A stretch of 64,000 nt of DNA from Hofstenia miamia (GCA_004352715.1 SCFE01000017.1:1895409-1959408); one strand, 5' to 3'. Shown: positions 48,963 to 61,120, numbered from the stretch's first letter. Notes: generated from the letters alone by a model not told the origin. Numbers and translations: made by a program.

Positions 48963-49187
48963 TTATATAACTTTGCATTCAAAAATATTTTCAAAACACT
49001 TTATCAATGTTGGCAATGTTGTTTGTACATCGATTCGTCGATTACATTCCAGTGACAAAGATGTCACCCCTCGATCCGTAATACCACAAGGAGAAATTTG
49101 CTGGAACCACGACAGGTCATTGCAACAATTTAAAGCAAGGCCATGACAGGTGACGAACCGGTGAAAGCTTAACCCAAGGGCGCATAT
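48963..49187 (-). CDS. LIPT2: LIPT2 exon 3
   Basis: Acceptor TTGTATTTAG just before ICALG; phase 0. Ends with TAA at 48963-48965. Contains the catalytic cysteine in SPCGITDRGVTSLSLE. An ATTAAA signal lies roughly 95 bp past the stop. Confidence 0.92.
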   Translation of the reverse strand: MCALGLSFHRFVTCHGLALNCCNDLSWFQQISPCGITDRGVTSLSLECNRRIDVQTTLPTLIKCFENIFECKVI

Positions 49188-52100
49188 CTAAATACAAGGA
49201 ATATAATACAAATACAAACATTTTGAAAATATGTTACAGAATGATAGACGATGTTTTCGTCTCTAATACAGTATCAAAAAAGTTTAGTTGCTGTGCCCAA
49301 ATCTAGACATTGTAGTGAAGTTATATCACTTAATATCTGGAATCTACCTCTGAGAAATAACTTAATATAATAATCGTTTTTCAAATTTGTCAACTCATAT
49401 TCTCAAAGCAAATGATGTATTCACTGCTTTATGATTTTCTTCCCAATTTCTGTAGGAATCGAGACCTGTTCAATAAAGTAAAAACTGGACCTTCAATAAT
49501 ATTTGACAAATTTGAATACATCATCTGTTCTATTTTCTACTATCTCTATTTTACAACCAAAGGAACGGATTACCCTTTTCAAATCTTATATCCTGCCCAA
49601 GTATCTATACTGTGCTACTGCATTAGCCATAAGTCTTACTGAACATCAACACAACTTGCTCCGTAAAGCTTTAACCCTGAGCGCTAATGTTTCCGTTTGC
49701 CTCAAGAAGAAGGATTTAATTAACATTTTCGAATCTAAGTTTCAAACGCAATTTGATGCAATGGTTGAAAAAATTGATAATTCAGTTAATTTCCATTTAA
49801 CCCTTTCAACCCGGATGGTACATATATGTACCATTTAACTTTTCTAACAGCATGACGGTAACAATATACTAGTATAGAGAACCCGATTGTACAATAATAT
49901 AAGTAAAAAAATACAATGGTAAATATATGTACCACATTAAAATTTTCTCCCATATAATAGTAATCATCATTAACTTTATAAAACAACTTTACATTATATG
50001 TTTTAGCCATCTAGAATCTAAAAATAATAATAATTACAGAAAAAAAATTTCGGGTTGAAAGGGTTAAAGATGAATTTATGAAACATCGCAGTAATAATCA
50101 AACTCGACAGTCATACGTTCTCTCTATTACCAAATCTAATTGTTATTATAGATCGTTTATTCCTTCTGCTCTTCGTTATCTCGTGAATAGTGAAGATCCT
50201 CGTTCATTATAAAGTCCACTTAATGTATTTATGAGCTTTTCTATACACGCTTTTGCAATTTTGCAATGGTGTACGGGAAATGAAGCGAAGTATTATTATT
50301 ATTATTATTATAAATGTCTAATCAGAAGATTTTATGCACCGCACACATCATAATCAAATATATTTTGAAATGCATAGAAAAAACTTGGATGTTGGCTATC
50401 CATAATATAAATGAACTATTTTCTATTTGACCTAGGAACAACCGAAATTCATCTAGTTTAGAATTATCCAACCGCATAAGATGAGGTAAATCTCTACACA
50501 GATAATACAGGGTTTAGGTATTGAGTTAATTCAAATAACTGAAGTAAATTCTTAAAACGAAGGATTAGTGTTTGAATCTAAACAACAGATGTTGTTACTA
50601 AAATTGTAATATTTTTTGAAATTAAAAATTGAATCAACACATTGGGACTCATAAACGAAAAAAGACGCTTATCATTTAATGACAACAGCTTAAACCTACA
50701 TGTGTAACGTACAAGGGTTTTTCTTAATGGCAATCTCATTATAATCTACGTAAATCAATTTAATACATGTGAAATGGTCTTTGAAGAGAGGAAAGCATTC
50801 CTGATTTATGTCGATTTGAAAATTTATAATTTAGAAGAACCACAGTGGTGATGTCATTTAGGAACTTTGATATTAATTTATAGGAAAAATTAATAATATA
50901 ATAAAGTAAACTTGCAGACTTTACTTTGTTTCCTTTAACCCATATCCCGGTGTATCCAATTTGAGAATCTGCATTTGCTTCGAGATTAAATTCTTTGCAA
51001 ACAGATATTACAAGTTTTTCTAAATGAGCGACGTACCATCTCGCACTTTTCACCCACCGATGAAGAGAAAGAATGGGATAGACCACTAACTGTTCAGGAC
51101 CATGAAATGTGATTTTACCACCACGTGTTGAACGACAGAATTCAGCCCCTAAGTTCTCTAATTTCTCCTTTAAACAATTGTCGTACGGCTCATTGCAACC
51201 TAAAAATTAAATGAATGGTTACATACTAAGGTTGAGCGCAAAACCTTTATAGCGAACAATGTGATATTATAAAATATTTGATTCTTGTCTCAATAGGCAG
51301 AATAACAAAAACGCCATCGGCTGCGTTTCATCGAAAACACAAATATTCTTACTCGAAGCAGATTTTTTGAAAAAAACGGTGATTAAATATCGTTTACTCT
51401 ACCGATTTTTGACGAACGATAAATTATCTTCAAAAGATTTGTGAATGCGGAATTATCTTTGATCTACAGCAGTAGAAAAAATACCTGCAATCAAAAAGGG
51501 ATCTTAATCTGAAAAATTTCAACTTCAATGAAGAGTGTTTTAGAATTATGTTGTCTCCTTGAATGAAGTAATTAAGTCATATAACAATCAGAGTACAGTT
51601 TTAACCCATATCGTTTAAACTATCGACCTTAAGGACGTGGTAGAGAGAATTACTCTAAAAATGCAACTATATGTAGGTTGTCTATATAAGTAAATTTGTG
51701 TTTAGCAAGAGCTAACAAGCCCATTTAAAAAGGAGTATGAAATAAAATATCCATTTTTTGAAAAGAATTCCATAATTTATGCATATTTTTGAATCTTGCT
51801 TCAAGTTTTTTCGGTATATGATAATGTGTCTCTATCACTTCCAATAAATGATAAGCTATTAATATTTTAAAAAAATTCTTGACTTAAAAATAAATTCTTC
51901 CAATTTTTATCAGTTTGAGTAAATTATTAAATTGTTTCTTTGATATGAAACTTGATGGTAGACATATCGCCAGGTAATCAACATTTTCAGAGAAGACAAT
52001 CTACTTTCGCTAATTTAAGCGCAGTCTATATCAAACATGCATTAGATCAACAGTTAAGTGGAATGACTTCTTAATCTACTGAAAACAATGGATAGAGTTC

Positions 52101-55100
52101 GCTAAAAAATTCGATTTTTCTCGCACGTAATTTATATTATGATAATAAGAAAAATATCGTCAAATCGCAATAAACGAATTTATAATGCAAATATAAGATG
52201 TAAGCAAAAACAAATAAATGTGTTGAAAGCATCTACAGGCGGTAATATCGTAGAATACCTATCGTGCTAAGTTCGTTAATGCCATCAATAGCAATCATCC
52301 TTGGCACCTGCGGACTAGCCACCACAATTATTGCACGCTTTCGCTGTTTGTATTGGCAGGATGCCTCGTGAGTAAATTTATTTTCATCCATTACAAACAA
52401 GTCTTCCTGAAGTCTTCTGAAGGCTTGTGGGACTTAATTGCAACCCGATACGCGACTCAATTTTTTAAACCTATTACAAATGTGTCACATCCATTTAGTG
52501 ATGACGTTTTCTGGAGCTCAGTAGTAATGATGTAGTGAACATTGAAATTATTGAGCAAATATTCGTGGCATATTCATCAAGGCACTACTATATTCATCAA
52601 GGCACTACTGTAAAAATTTACCATTTTATGTGTGCATGAAGTTCTGAGCCCCTATGATCCATCTTTGCGATTAAAACTTAACTTACTATTAATTTCCACG
52701 CTGTTGACTGTCACGATTAGTTAGTGCACTTGACGTTCAGTGATGACTTTGTGGCCAATACTCCAATTTTTTGTAATAGAGGTCACTATAATCCATTGAT
52801 AATCTACTTGATTACAAATGTCCTATTTGGTTAAAAAATAAAAAATTGAGTTATTGGTATCAGGCATTATTTTAAAGTTTGACAGTTCAACCAGTGTAAG
52901 AATTTTATCTATATTTCGAATATTTGTGATTTTAGAGGAATGCACATGCCCTATTTGTTACTGACTAATTGTATGCCGTTAGAATGCAACAGTCCTATCT
53001 GACTAAAACAATAATCTGTTTGTTGTATAAACTGACTTAACCAATTAGTATGGTGCTCAAGTGAAATATATTGTTATCTCTGATGATACAATCTAAAAAT
53101 GGAGGAAAATCAAGATCTCAATCCTCCTTTGACTCTAAACAAATTCTCAATTACTTAGATTAATCGTTGTGATAATAAAATTATTTAGATCAAGCGAGCT
53201 CAAAATACTTATGCAACCACTTCCATTAACTAGCAAATCAAGTCATATTTCAAAAGTCAAGAAAATAGGTATAAAATCCTTGCGAGGCTACATGACAGGA
53301 GATCACTACACATTTATGACAGGATTAGTAGAATAATGCTTGCAAATTCAGTCAGATACAAGATTAGAGAATTTACTTTAAAGCTAAATTTTATTTCAAA
53401 CTTGTATAAGTTTATCGAGTATAAAAATAAACTACTATATTATGTACCAACATGCTATGGGTTGTAATTGTATGTTTGCTTCCTGTACAAATGATCATTA
53501 AATGACCTAAAGACATGCTTCTCCCTAGAATAACTTTCAGATAGGAAAACTGCATGCTCCTATCAAACAATGAACTAGAATGAATTCTCCTATAAGATTT
53601 TGCGAAGCAAACTTTGCGTATCTCATGTGATATATACATGGCAGTTACAAAGTCAAAATATTGAAACTGAATTTACTTGAAATTTAAAAACGAACATTTG
53701 TTTCTAGGGCCGCGATATCCTTTTTAAAAATCTGATGATAAAAATCCTCTGTTGATTGTAAAAATGCTACCCTGTTAGTGTTTTTATGGGTTTCAATGGA
53801 CCCCAACCTGAAAAACATTTTTAGGAAGCTTCAATAATATTCCTAAATTTCTCAGAAAATTACACAAATATTGCATGAAAGTAAGTGGAAAAATCAGACT
53901 TGCAAGTAATCATTAAAGGGTTTACATTGATAAATAATTAGCATTTCTGATATCTTTTCACTCTAGTAATCAATAAATCCACATTACATTGAAACAATTA
54001 CAATACGCACCAGTTTCACTCTGTTCCCATGCAAAAATTACCTTTTATTGATTCCGTTTTCATTAAAAATTCATAATAAAGATGTAAGAGGACTCGATCG
54101 GTTTTCACAAAACTTGATTTCGGGTCAGGTTTTACGAGACCTCGACAAAGTTAGTCTCGAGTTTCGTCTGTCAAAAAAAGTCTCGAGTCACGTCTCGAAT
54201 TTTATTTGCTTGTGTTTTCGGGTAATGACGTTAAGAAATAATCCACGTTTTGAGACGATATTTTTGAGGAAGGATTTATTAATTTCAATTTAATTTAAAT
54301 TATTGAAACGAAATTGAGCCATCAACATTATATATCTTTAAATATGTTTGAAAAAGTCTCGAGTTGGTCTCGATTTTTACGAAATTCGTCACTTCTCGTC
54401 TCGAATCGTAGGTCTCGGAATTTTGGTTTCGAGTCGCGAAAAAGTCTCGCCTCGCCTCGCATCGTAAGCCCTATTTGGAGTAAATTGTCTTGTACACATC
54501 AATGTGAGAAAGGTATTTTGTAACAACGATTAATAATTATTTCTCTTAATATTCAAATAATAATTTAAAAAATTGTATTATAAGGAATCATAGTTTGTCT
54601 TAAAAAGAAGCGAGAGATATGATTGACATTTTTCTATGCACTTTTACGATTAGAAATTGCAATTCGTAATATTTGTTCAAAGTGAAAATGTGATTTGTAT
54701 ATAAACACTAATTATAAATTACAGCATCCGCAATTCCAAGCATCATTTTTCAAGGAGTTGTAGATCATTGAAGAGATTGGAAAGGGCGATCGTGCAAATT
54801 TAGTAAATGCTTTCTTAAACCATATTAAATTTAAGTAATTCACGGTAGACGTCCTACCAAATAAAATCAATTTTACATATACCCCAAGTAAATGTTATCA
54901 GCCTTCAATTTGTTTAAAAGTGTCACTACAATTCAGTTTGGTTGCTTAAAGAATGACACTAGAATGAATGGTTTGGTAAATTTGTTTTCAAAGACCAAAA
55001 TCAATTCTCAATTCCATTGCAAAGCAGACTGAAAGTAGAAAAAATCCTACGTAATTTATCTTAGGTTCAGATTAGCTCGGGTAGTGTAAAAAATTCCAAG

Positions 55101-55640
55101 CTCACATCAAGGTTGCTACAAATATGTTTTAATAAAATCTGGAAGTTCCACCAGAATGTATTTAGATGCACATTCAAAGTGCGAAACATTACAAGCAATA
55201 TGATTAACGTAATAAAACGCCCTTAATTTTAAGTAACAATTTAAAATAATATGCAGTAGTATATACATGGAAAAAGAAATCTGAATCATTTTCTATGCAC
55301 TCTTACATATTTTGGGCTCCAAATTCAGTCAACGAACAATTTGTTTCGATTTAAGCTAAGGCTAATGCAAACATTGTTTAATGAATATCATAAATGCGAC
55401 TCTACCATATTAAAAAAGCTTTTAATATTTTCATAAGTGCATTGATAGTAGTTTAGAATTACCTACGGTATAGACTGGAAGATGTTGACAAATGATAAGC
55501 TTATTGAGGGAATCATCGAAATCTCTGTGCTTTTGGCGATATGCTATGATGCTTTTTACACATTGTTGTTGAACTTTAAAAGCCTCTTGGTAACGTATAA
55601 GCCCCAAATGCATCAATTTTACACTCGGCCTCAATTTCAT
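48963..55640 (-). CDS. LIPT2: LIPT2, mitochondrial lipoyl(octanoyl) transferase (three exons)
   Basis: Transfers octanoyl from acyl carrier protein to lipoyl domains, the first step of lipoate synthesis in mitochondria. I assembled the minus-strand CDS as 55640-55463, 51199-50925 and 49187-48963, with GT-AG introns, 225 residues, the usual LipB size. Exon 1 holds HLGLIRYQEAFKVQQ and LPVYTVG. Exon 2 holds STRGGKITFHGPEQLVVYPI, the substrate-binding block, and YTGIWVKGNK with the catalytic lysine at its last codon. Exon 3 begins ICALGLSFHRF and contains CHGLALN and QISPCGITDRG with the catalytic cysteine (about C185). Start chosen because MKLRPSVKLMHLG aligns with the normal LipB N-terminus. 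All key residues are present, so it looks functional. Intron 1 is 4.3 kb; intron 2 (1.7 kb) carries a LINE and a MITE. Downstream is the innexin gene. Confidence 0.93.
49797..50067. mobile_element. TTAA-flanked piggyBac-type MITE, 263 bp
   Basis: TTAA at 49797-49800 and 50064-50067 brackets perfect 13-bp inverted ends CCCTTTCAACCCG. Just inside the left end is TGGTACATATATGTACCA, an 18-bp palindrome; a half-copy (ATATGTACCA) recurs near 49926. The interior is AT-rich and noncoding. The TTAA target and CCCTTT termini are typical of piggyBac-mobilised MITEs. Confidence 0.88.
50291..50310 (+). repeat. (ATT)n tail of LINE
   Basis: TAT/ATT repeat at the 3' end of the intronic LINE fragment. Confidence 0.8.
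50925..51199 (-). CDS. LIPT2: LIPT2 exon 2
   Basis: Acceptor AATTTTTAG before GTTGCAATG; the split glycine codon (G plus GT) gives TVGCNEPYDN across the junction. Donor AAA|GTAAAG after the catalytic lysine; phase 0. 275 bp. Confidence 0.92.
52571..52610. repeat. 20-bp tandem duplication
   Basis: TATTCATCAAGGCACTACTA occurs twice in succession, the second copy differing only in its last base. Confidence 0.85.
54080..54475. repeat. TCTCGA-rich cluster, probable transposon subterminal repeats
   Basis: About ten CTCGA or TCTCG motifs in two groups (54080-54205 and 54350-54470) around an AT-rich centre. The right edge reads, reverse-complemented, AGGGCTTACGATGCGAGGCG. The two-arm pattern is that of hAT subterminal repeats, but the left terminus and target duplication could not be found. 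Confidence 0.4.
55463..55640 (-). CDS. LIPT2: LIPT2 exon 1
   Basis: Begins at ATG 55640; donor CCGTAG|GTAATT after LPVYTV, phase 1. An AG precedes the ATG (TTTTCAG|ATG), so an upstream noncoding or targeting exon is possible. Confidence 0.87.
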
Positions 55641-56382
55641 CTGAAAATACAGTTTATCATTGAAATATGCTCTAATGCTTAATTCCGTGCAATAAATTAG
55701 AGCATACCAGGTTAAATATAATTTTAAAAAATCACATCTAATCGTGAAACGTCATTAAGCATTGGATGTTGAAATAACACAAAATTCAGACTTGTGGAGC
55801 TGTTGAATTCAATATTATCAAGTGAAGAAGCCACCAGAACTCAACCCACTGTACATGAAAACACGACCCCATCCATTTCAAATGATTTGAATCTCTGCGT
55901 ACAATAAAAATTCTATAAAGATAAATGGATAAACCTCAAAATTTATGAAAAGTCATTTTTTAATAAAACATATTCTATAAATGTTTAATAAATAACACAA
56001 CGCATCAACATTTCATTCTCCAACGTTTTAAATACGCATTTACGTATGGATATGGTAGTTAAAAGAAGTTAAAAGACATTAATTAAGATTTGACAAAGCA
56101 CTTAAAGAAGTGATTATGTCCTGTGAAACGAAAGATATTCTCTATAAATTTAATTGTTTCAATACTTGGCGTTGGATTGTATTAGTTCATTTTGACAATG
56201 CATTCCAACAATCTAAAAGATTTCGTATTAAAGGAGATGAAGCCAATAAAATGAAAAACTTTCAGCATCTTTATCATAATTATTCTCAAAAGATTCAAAG
56301 AAATAAAACAATCTGAAAACTTCTTCCCAAATTATGTCATTAAATTACTAAGTTTGCAGTTACATTATGATTTACATTACGT

Positions 56383-56410
<28 letters not shown>
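56383..56410. repeat. (TA)n microsatellite
   Basis: About 14 TA units. Confidence 0.9.
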
Positions 56411-56413
<3 letters not shown>

Positions 56414-56482
56414 CTGTACTTTAACTTTATGTTAAACCATACTTCATCAGTCTATAGAATATTCATAAAATTCAAATGATTC

Positions 56483-56820
56483 TCCAGAAATTCAATTGTT
56501 ATGAATTTTGCAGAATACGATTCAAAATGGCGGATTGGGAATTTCCTTTGGGTCTCGAACCGTTTTGGTGTAAAGTAGCATTTAAATTCCAAGATACAGC
56601 GGGCATCCCAAGGTATTGGGTGATCTGGGGGAAAAATACTTGCGAAAATACAAACTTCCTCCAGGCAGGGAAGGATTTCCGATCTATAATGAGCAAGCGT
56701 TTTTTACCAATATTGATTTGATTTTCGCATGGATTTTTTCCCAAACGGGAATAATAAATTTGTTGCAATCGTGTTTTGTTAGGGCTACCTTATCAATTGA
56801 CGGTAGTGGTTGCTTCTAAG
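56483..56820. other. GC-richer block open on both strands, unidentified
   Basis: Less AT-rich than its surroundings. On the plus strand one frame reads MADWEFPLGLEPFWCKVAF after a CAG; another reads LGDLGEKYLRKYKLPPGREG. On the minus strand 56768-56499 is open too (FFPQITQYLGMPAVSWNLNA). I recognise none of these. It could be an exon, a decayed gene or a repeat. Confidence 0.3.
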
Positions 56821-57849
56821 GACTTTAAAATGCCTTATTATCTCAACAATAGGCATGGGAAGAATTCAAATTTTCTTTAAAAAAACTTGTAGTTTCTTTG
56901 AAAAATAACTAACACCTTCATGTAGAGCAGACACTGGGATAATATTTAGAATAATTTTTCATAATAACCACAGATATGTCAATGTTCTAGGATTTCCAAA
57001 TTTCTTAATACCTTTGAAAAGTTAAGACAAAATCGATTTCATTCATATGGTTACAGTAGGCAAATTTGAGTTAATGTAGTTAAAAGCCTTTCATCAAAAA
57101 TAAGATTTTATGGTAAAACTACATTACTTTAGAAAAATGAAATACAATAACAACTTGTGTATGAGAGATTACGAGCGGTACAATAACAGTTTAATTAGAT
57201 AGAAAATCTTATTGGGTGTCAAAATATTGCAGCATCCCTCAAAGTTAAGAAGCAATCGGCGGCAACTTTGAGGAATATTATAATATCTTGATAAAACCCA
57301 AACTACTAGAAGAGAAAGCGGTGAAACATTGTTCATCGCCATGTGGATTTTGTTTACCAGGTGCACTTCAAATTTCTGTACGCATAAAATAAATGTAAGA
57401 GAAACTATTGATAAGCAAAACAAACATAGTTTCTATGTATCTCATGATTGCATACGGAAATAATTACAATGTCACCAAACAAAATGCATCAATTCTATTT
57501 CAATTTACCGAAACCAATTCATCTCAAGATTAACATGTTCTGTAGAAGCCTGGCTTGTTGTGCAATTGACTAGTAAATTACTAATATAGTTGGCATTTAA
57601 CAGAACGCAGACGAGTGCATGCAATAGTATCTCATGTCTTGAAAAAGAAAAAAATTTCTATTGAAAGGGAATCAATATGTACTAGGTTGTCGGGATAATG
57701 TATCAAATGTAATTAAAATTGTTTTTTTTCTAAACATCAATTATATTGTTCAAAATAAAAGACTTGATAATATTTTGTTATATATATATATATGGTATAA
57801 CGACAGCCTAATTATAATTTCATTTATCTGAATTTTTATTTTATTTATC

Positions 57850-57889
57850 TGAATTTCCTTACATGATAATGAATTTCCTTACATGATAA
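57850..57889. repeat. 20-bp tandem duplication
   Basis: TGAATTTCCTTACATGATAA occurs twice in succession. Confidence 0.85.
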
Positions 57890-58855
57890 TGCTACTCCGC
57901 ACCGCATGCGTCGCACATGTCAAAGTTCTAGGAGCTAGACTGGGAAGTGCTAGCTCCCTATAGTACAGCCAGCTCCTTCGGACTTATATCTATTCCTATC
58001 ATTGTCTAATTATCAAAAGCGTGTTACTTTTAATCAGAGGCCCATTATGATATGGTCGCATACCATTATTTACCATATTATGGATAGCATAATGGTATGG
58101 TAGAAAAAAATCACGGCCATTATGGATGGCAAAGTTAAAAATTAATTAGGCAAATATATATCCTACAAATGTTTCGAAAAAAAACATTTTGAAAAGATAA
58201 CTTATAAAAGTGTTGTAAAAGTTTAGTAAGCATCTGCAGTAGATTGTAAACAAATTCATAAAGACGTATGCCACTAAATTAAAATCTGCAATTATCAATA
58301 TTGAAGCTTATAATTGGCCTTAGCAAATCTTCACAACCTCATGGACATAGAAATGATCAAAGCGCCAAAGACTCACTTAACAATTTTTTTAAATACTTGA
58401 GTCATTGTATAGACTATCATTCCGGCTATCTTGTGCTGTAGGTAGCTAAGGCTTATAATTACATGGGTGCGTGTAAATTAGATTTAAATTCAAAAAATGC
58501 AAATTTGTAGTTAAAACTAAAAAACTATAAAAGAAAGCAAAAACAATCATTTCAAATTACAAAACAATTTCAATTAAATTGAACATAAATTACGCCTGAT
58601 GATCATTATGAAGGCTATTTAACTAATGATTTTTCAAATTTTCATAAAGTAACACCGAAGAGGGCCAGCTACAAACAAAAACTACGTAGACTGTTGGTAA
58701 TCCTATAAAACCCTATAAAATAACAATTTTGGCGAGAACGCTTCAATGTGTCCGACATAACTGCCATTCTTTCAGATATAGTCTATTCAACATATATGAA
58801 AATGACACTGTAATAAACAAAAATAGTATTTGTAATTTACAATCCAAAATGTCAA

Positions 58856-58856
<1 letters not shown>

Positions 58857-58896
<40 letters not shown>
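58857..58896. repeat. (TA)n microsatellite
   Basis: About 20 TA units with one CA interruption. Confidence 0.88.
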
Positions 58897-58901
<5 letters not shown>

Positions 58902-59908
58902 TAAGACAGTCGAAAAATTTAAATGCTAAAACTGTCGCATGATTTCAAATGAACTATTTTAAGCTGAATTCGACTGTTCATTATATATTTATCTATCTTT
59001 AAAAAATGCTCATATTTTTAATGATCATATCCAAAATAACCCTTTCTGTTTGAAGTTTATAAAACTTTTCCTATACATTGCAAAATAGAAGCTATGTATG
59101 ACTGCTAGATTTACAATAAATTTTACAAAAAAATGATCAAGTGTTTTGCGTAATCCAAATTTGAACCATCAGTTCAGCATATTTGTAAACTTAGTCATAT
59201 CAAGACACACGCTTTCAGTCAGTCTACATCAAACAAAAAGGATAATAGATGCTACTAGTCAATGCACACGTAATGAATAGAAATGATCACTAGTGAAATA
59301 TTGTAGAACATTTCTATTAATTTACCAATCAGAGCTTTGAAATATGTGATGGTAAATACCAATGATGGTAATTCCATTGTTTAAGTGGAAATATTGGTTA
59401 TTAAATCATTCACGATTTGCAGTAGAACTGTCACATAGTAATCTCAAGAAGGTACTTACAAAGACAGAAACTTTCAGCAAAAAATATGAAAGCTTAAATT
59501 TGTGCATAATGAAATTCTGGTATTTTACAATAAACACATTTCACACAAATCTAGCATTATTTATGGATTCAAAGCATAACACTTTGAAATATATTGCGAA
59601 TATTTGTAAGCAACAGGTTCCCGGCAGAAATCAGAGTAATTGGCAGAAATAAAGTGCATTTTTACAAAAAGATAAAAGAATCTTTTGATTGCATGAGCAA
59701 AGTTAACTTAATGTTTAGAAATTACGTTTTATTTTCAATATTCCATTTAACTAAAAAAGTAGCCATAAAAAATGCGATGATTTTTAAAATATGCAGGAAT
59801 ACTCTATTCGGTTTTGGTGAATGTATTAAAAGGTTCATCAGAAAATGCATGACAGTTTGATTTTTAGAAAAAGTTGATATTTTCGAACACACTTATATAT
59901 AAACATAC

Positions 59909-59950
59909 AGATAGATAGATAGATAGATAGATTGATTGATTGATTGATAG
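59909..59950. repeat. (GATA)n/(GATT)n microsatellite
   Basis: Compound repeat: about six GATA units followed by about four GATT units. Confidence 0.9.
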
Positions 59951-60063
59951 ATATCTTGATACAGACATTAAATTTCAAAGAACTACATTACGAATAAGTA
60001 ACAAATATACGCACACTAACATGATAAAAACCACCAATGTGTTACAAAGAGCAAAGACAAAAC

Positions 60064-60237
60064 TTAAACAATGCCATTAAATCTATAAAAGTCATCAATA
60101 TAGTCTAGAAGTTCTTTACAAACATGGTAAGCACTTGAACAGTCCTCTGTTTTGTCACAATACGTTTCATGAGGCGTGAATGACACACTATCCGGGTAAC
60201 GAGTTCTCTCAATATGGCAGCCAAGAGAACCCAATTC
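60064..60237 (-). CDS. Candidate terminal exon of an unidentified gene
   Basis: On the minus strand, TATTTTAG is followed by an uninterrupted frame of 57 codons ending in TAA at 60064-60066. It begins ELGSLGCHIERTRYPDSVS and contains TPHETYCDKTEDCSSAYHVC and KELLDYIDDFYRFNGIV. Base composition is clearly more GC-rich than the flanks. Four cysteines in a short span, acidic clusters and a plausible acceptor suggest a real last coding exon. There is no in-frame ATG, so it must be spliced to exons further up (higher coordinates). I do not recognise the protein. No AATAAA was seen nearby downstream. An open stretch 0.3 kb upstream (60533-60679) is a possible partner. Confidence 0.5.
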   Translation of the reverse strand, partial: ELGSLGCHIERTRYPDSVSFTPHETYCDKTEDCSSAYHVCKELLDYIDDFYRFNGIV

Positions 60238-60532
60238 CTAAAATATCATATTTGAATCACACGCAATGTAATTATTTACGAAACTAACATTTTATGGTTA
60301 TAGATTTTTGCAATTATTTTAAAATATAAATTCAATTTTAGATTTAGAATACGAAAAAAATTGCATAAACATTTATTACCAAATTAATAAATGAAGCTCT
60401 GAGCAAAAACTTGAAGTTCATGTTATTTATGAACAGTTTTGTACGGAATACATATTTGTGATTCAGCAGTTATATATATATATTTATAGTTGGGTTTGCT
60501 ATATTGACGGCAATTTCAACAGATCGGCTGAC

Positions 60533-60679
60533 TTAAAAATTCGTATGAAAATAATTTAGATATTTTCCGTCGACCAGGTTATAGACCTCTGTAGCACAAG
60601 CAGGATGAGAAGCAAAGCGTTTTAATTCATATTCTACATAATTCGCATGTGTTTTTCTACGCTTGAAGCTCTCAGGGGT
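60533..60679 (-). other. Possible upstream exon on the minus strand
   Basis: Open frame of 48 codons on the same strand as the candidate terminal exon: TPESFKRRKTHANYVEYELK then RFASHPACATEVYNLVDGKY. It has higher GC than the surroundings. Neither splice site is clear, so this is weak. I cannot name a family. Confidence 0.25.
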
Positions 60680-61120
60680 TCAAAGTGGTATTCAAAATTT
60701 CGAAATTCTAATAATTTCTTGGGATAAGAAGAAGCTAAATGGAGATTGTGTTCTTTTAACTAAATGCAACGAAATGCATATTTTATTTTTCTCTAGAGCT
60801 GCACGAAAATCATTTTAATCGTTATTTTACATAAATGTAATCTCTCAGAAAATAATTCTTGTATAAACAAAAAAATTTGTAAAAAAAAATCAATTTTGTT
60901 AAATAGCAAATGTCTTATTGAGTTAATATAAAATTATAACTTATACATGAATATAACTAATACACAATATGATTTAAATTAATGTTGTAAATTGTAAATA
61001 CAATTAAAATAGATTTTCGATAATAAACTTTTATAAAAAATTTAAATTGTAATGTTCCTTATGTTACATAAATAATTTTGTTATCAATTTAATTAATATT
61101 CTAGTTTATACATAAATCAA

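Larger units (their letters stand above)
49440..50310 (+). pseudogene. LINE 3' fragment inside LIPT2 intron 2, split by a MITE
   Basis: C-terminal end of an APE-type LINE ORF2, antisense to LIPT2. The part at 49503-49796 reads ITLFKSYILPKYLYCATALA and FESKFQTQFDAMVEKI. After the MITE, from 50069, it resumes KDEFMKHRSNNQTRQSY and RSFIPSALRYLVNSEDPRSL before a stop. Joining across the TTAA leaves a one-base offset. The 3' end is GAAGCGAAG followed by a TATTATT repeat (50291-50310). Confidence 0.72.
51200..55462 (-). other. LIPT2 intron 1
   Basis: 4.26-kb GT-AG intron. Mostly AT-rich. It holds a 20-bp tandem duplication (52571-52610) and a TCTCGA-rich cluster (54080-54475). One patch at 52283-52373 can be read LSSLMPSIAIILGTCGLATT on the plus strand, followed by GTGAGT, but has no second exon that I recognise. 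Confidence 0.75.
55641..59908. other. Mostly noncoding intergenic DNA
   Basis: AT-rich with several microsatellites: TA at 56383-56410, 57780-57793 and 58857-58896, and a 20-bp tandem duplication at 57850-57889. A patch at 58035-58135 repeats CCATTATGG/ACCATTAT in both orientations. Apart from the block at 56483-56820, no frame looks coding. Confidence 0.45.

Noticed and set aside
57900-58005. GC-richer stretch with palindromic parts considered as a tRNA or small RNA
   Set aside because: No cloverleaf, box B or acceptor stem could be formed; nothing supports an RNA gene.
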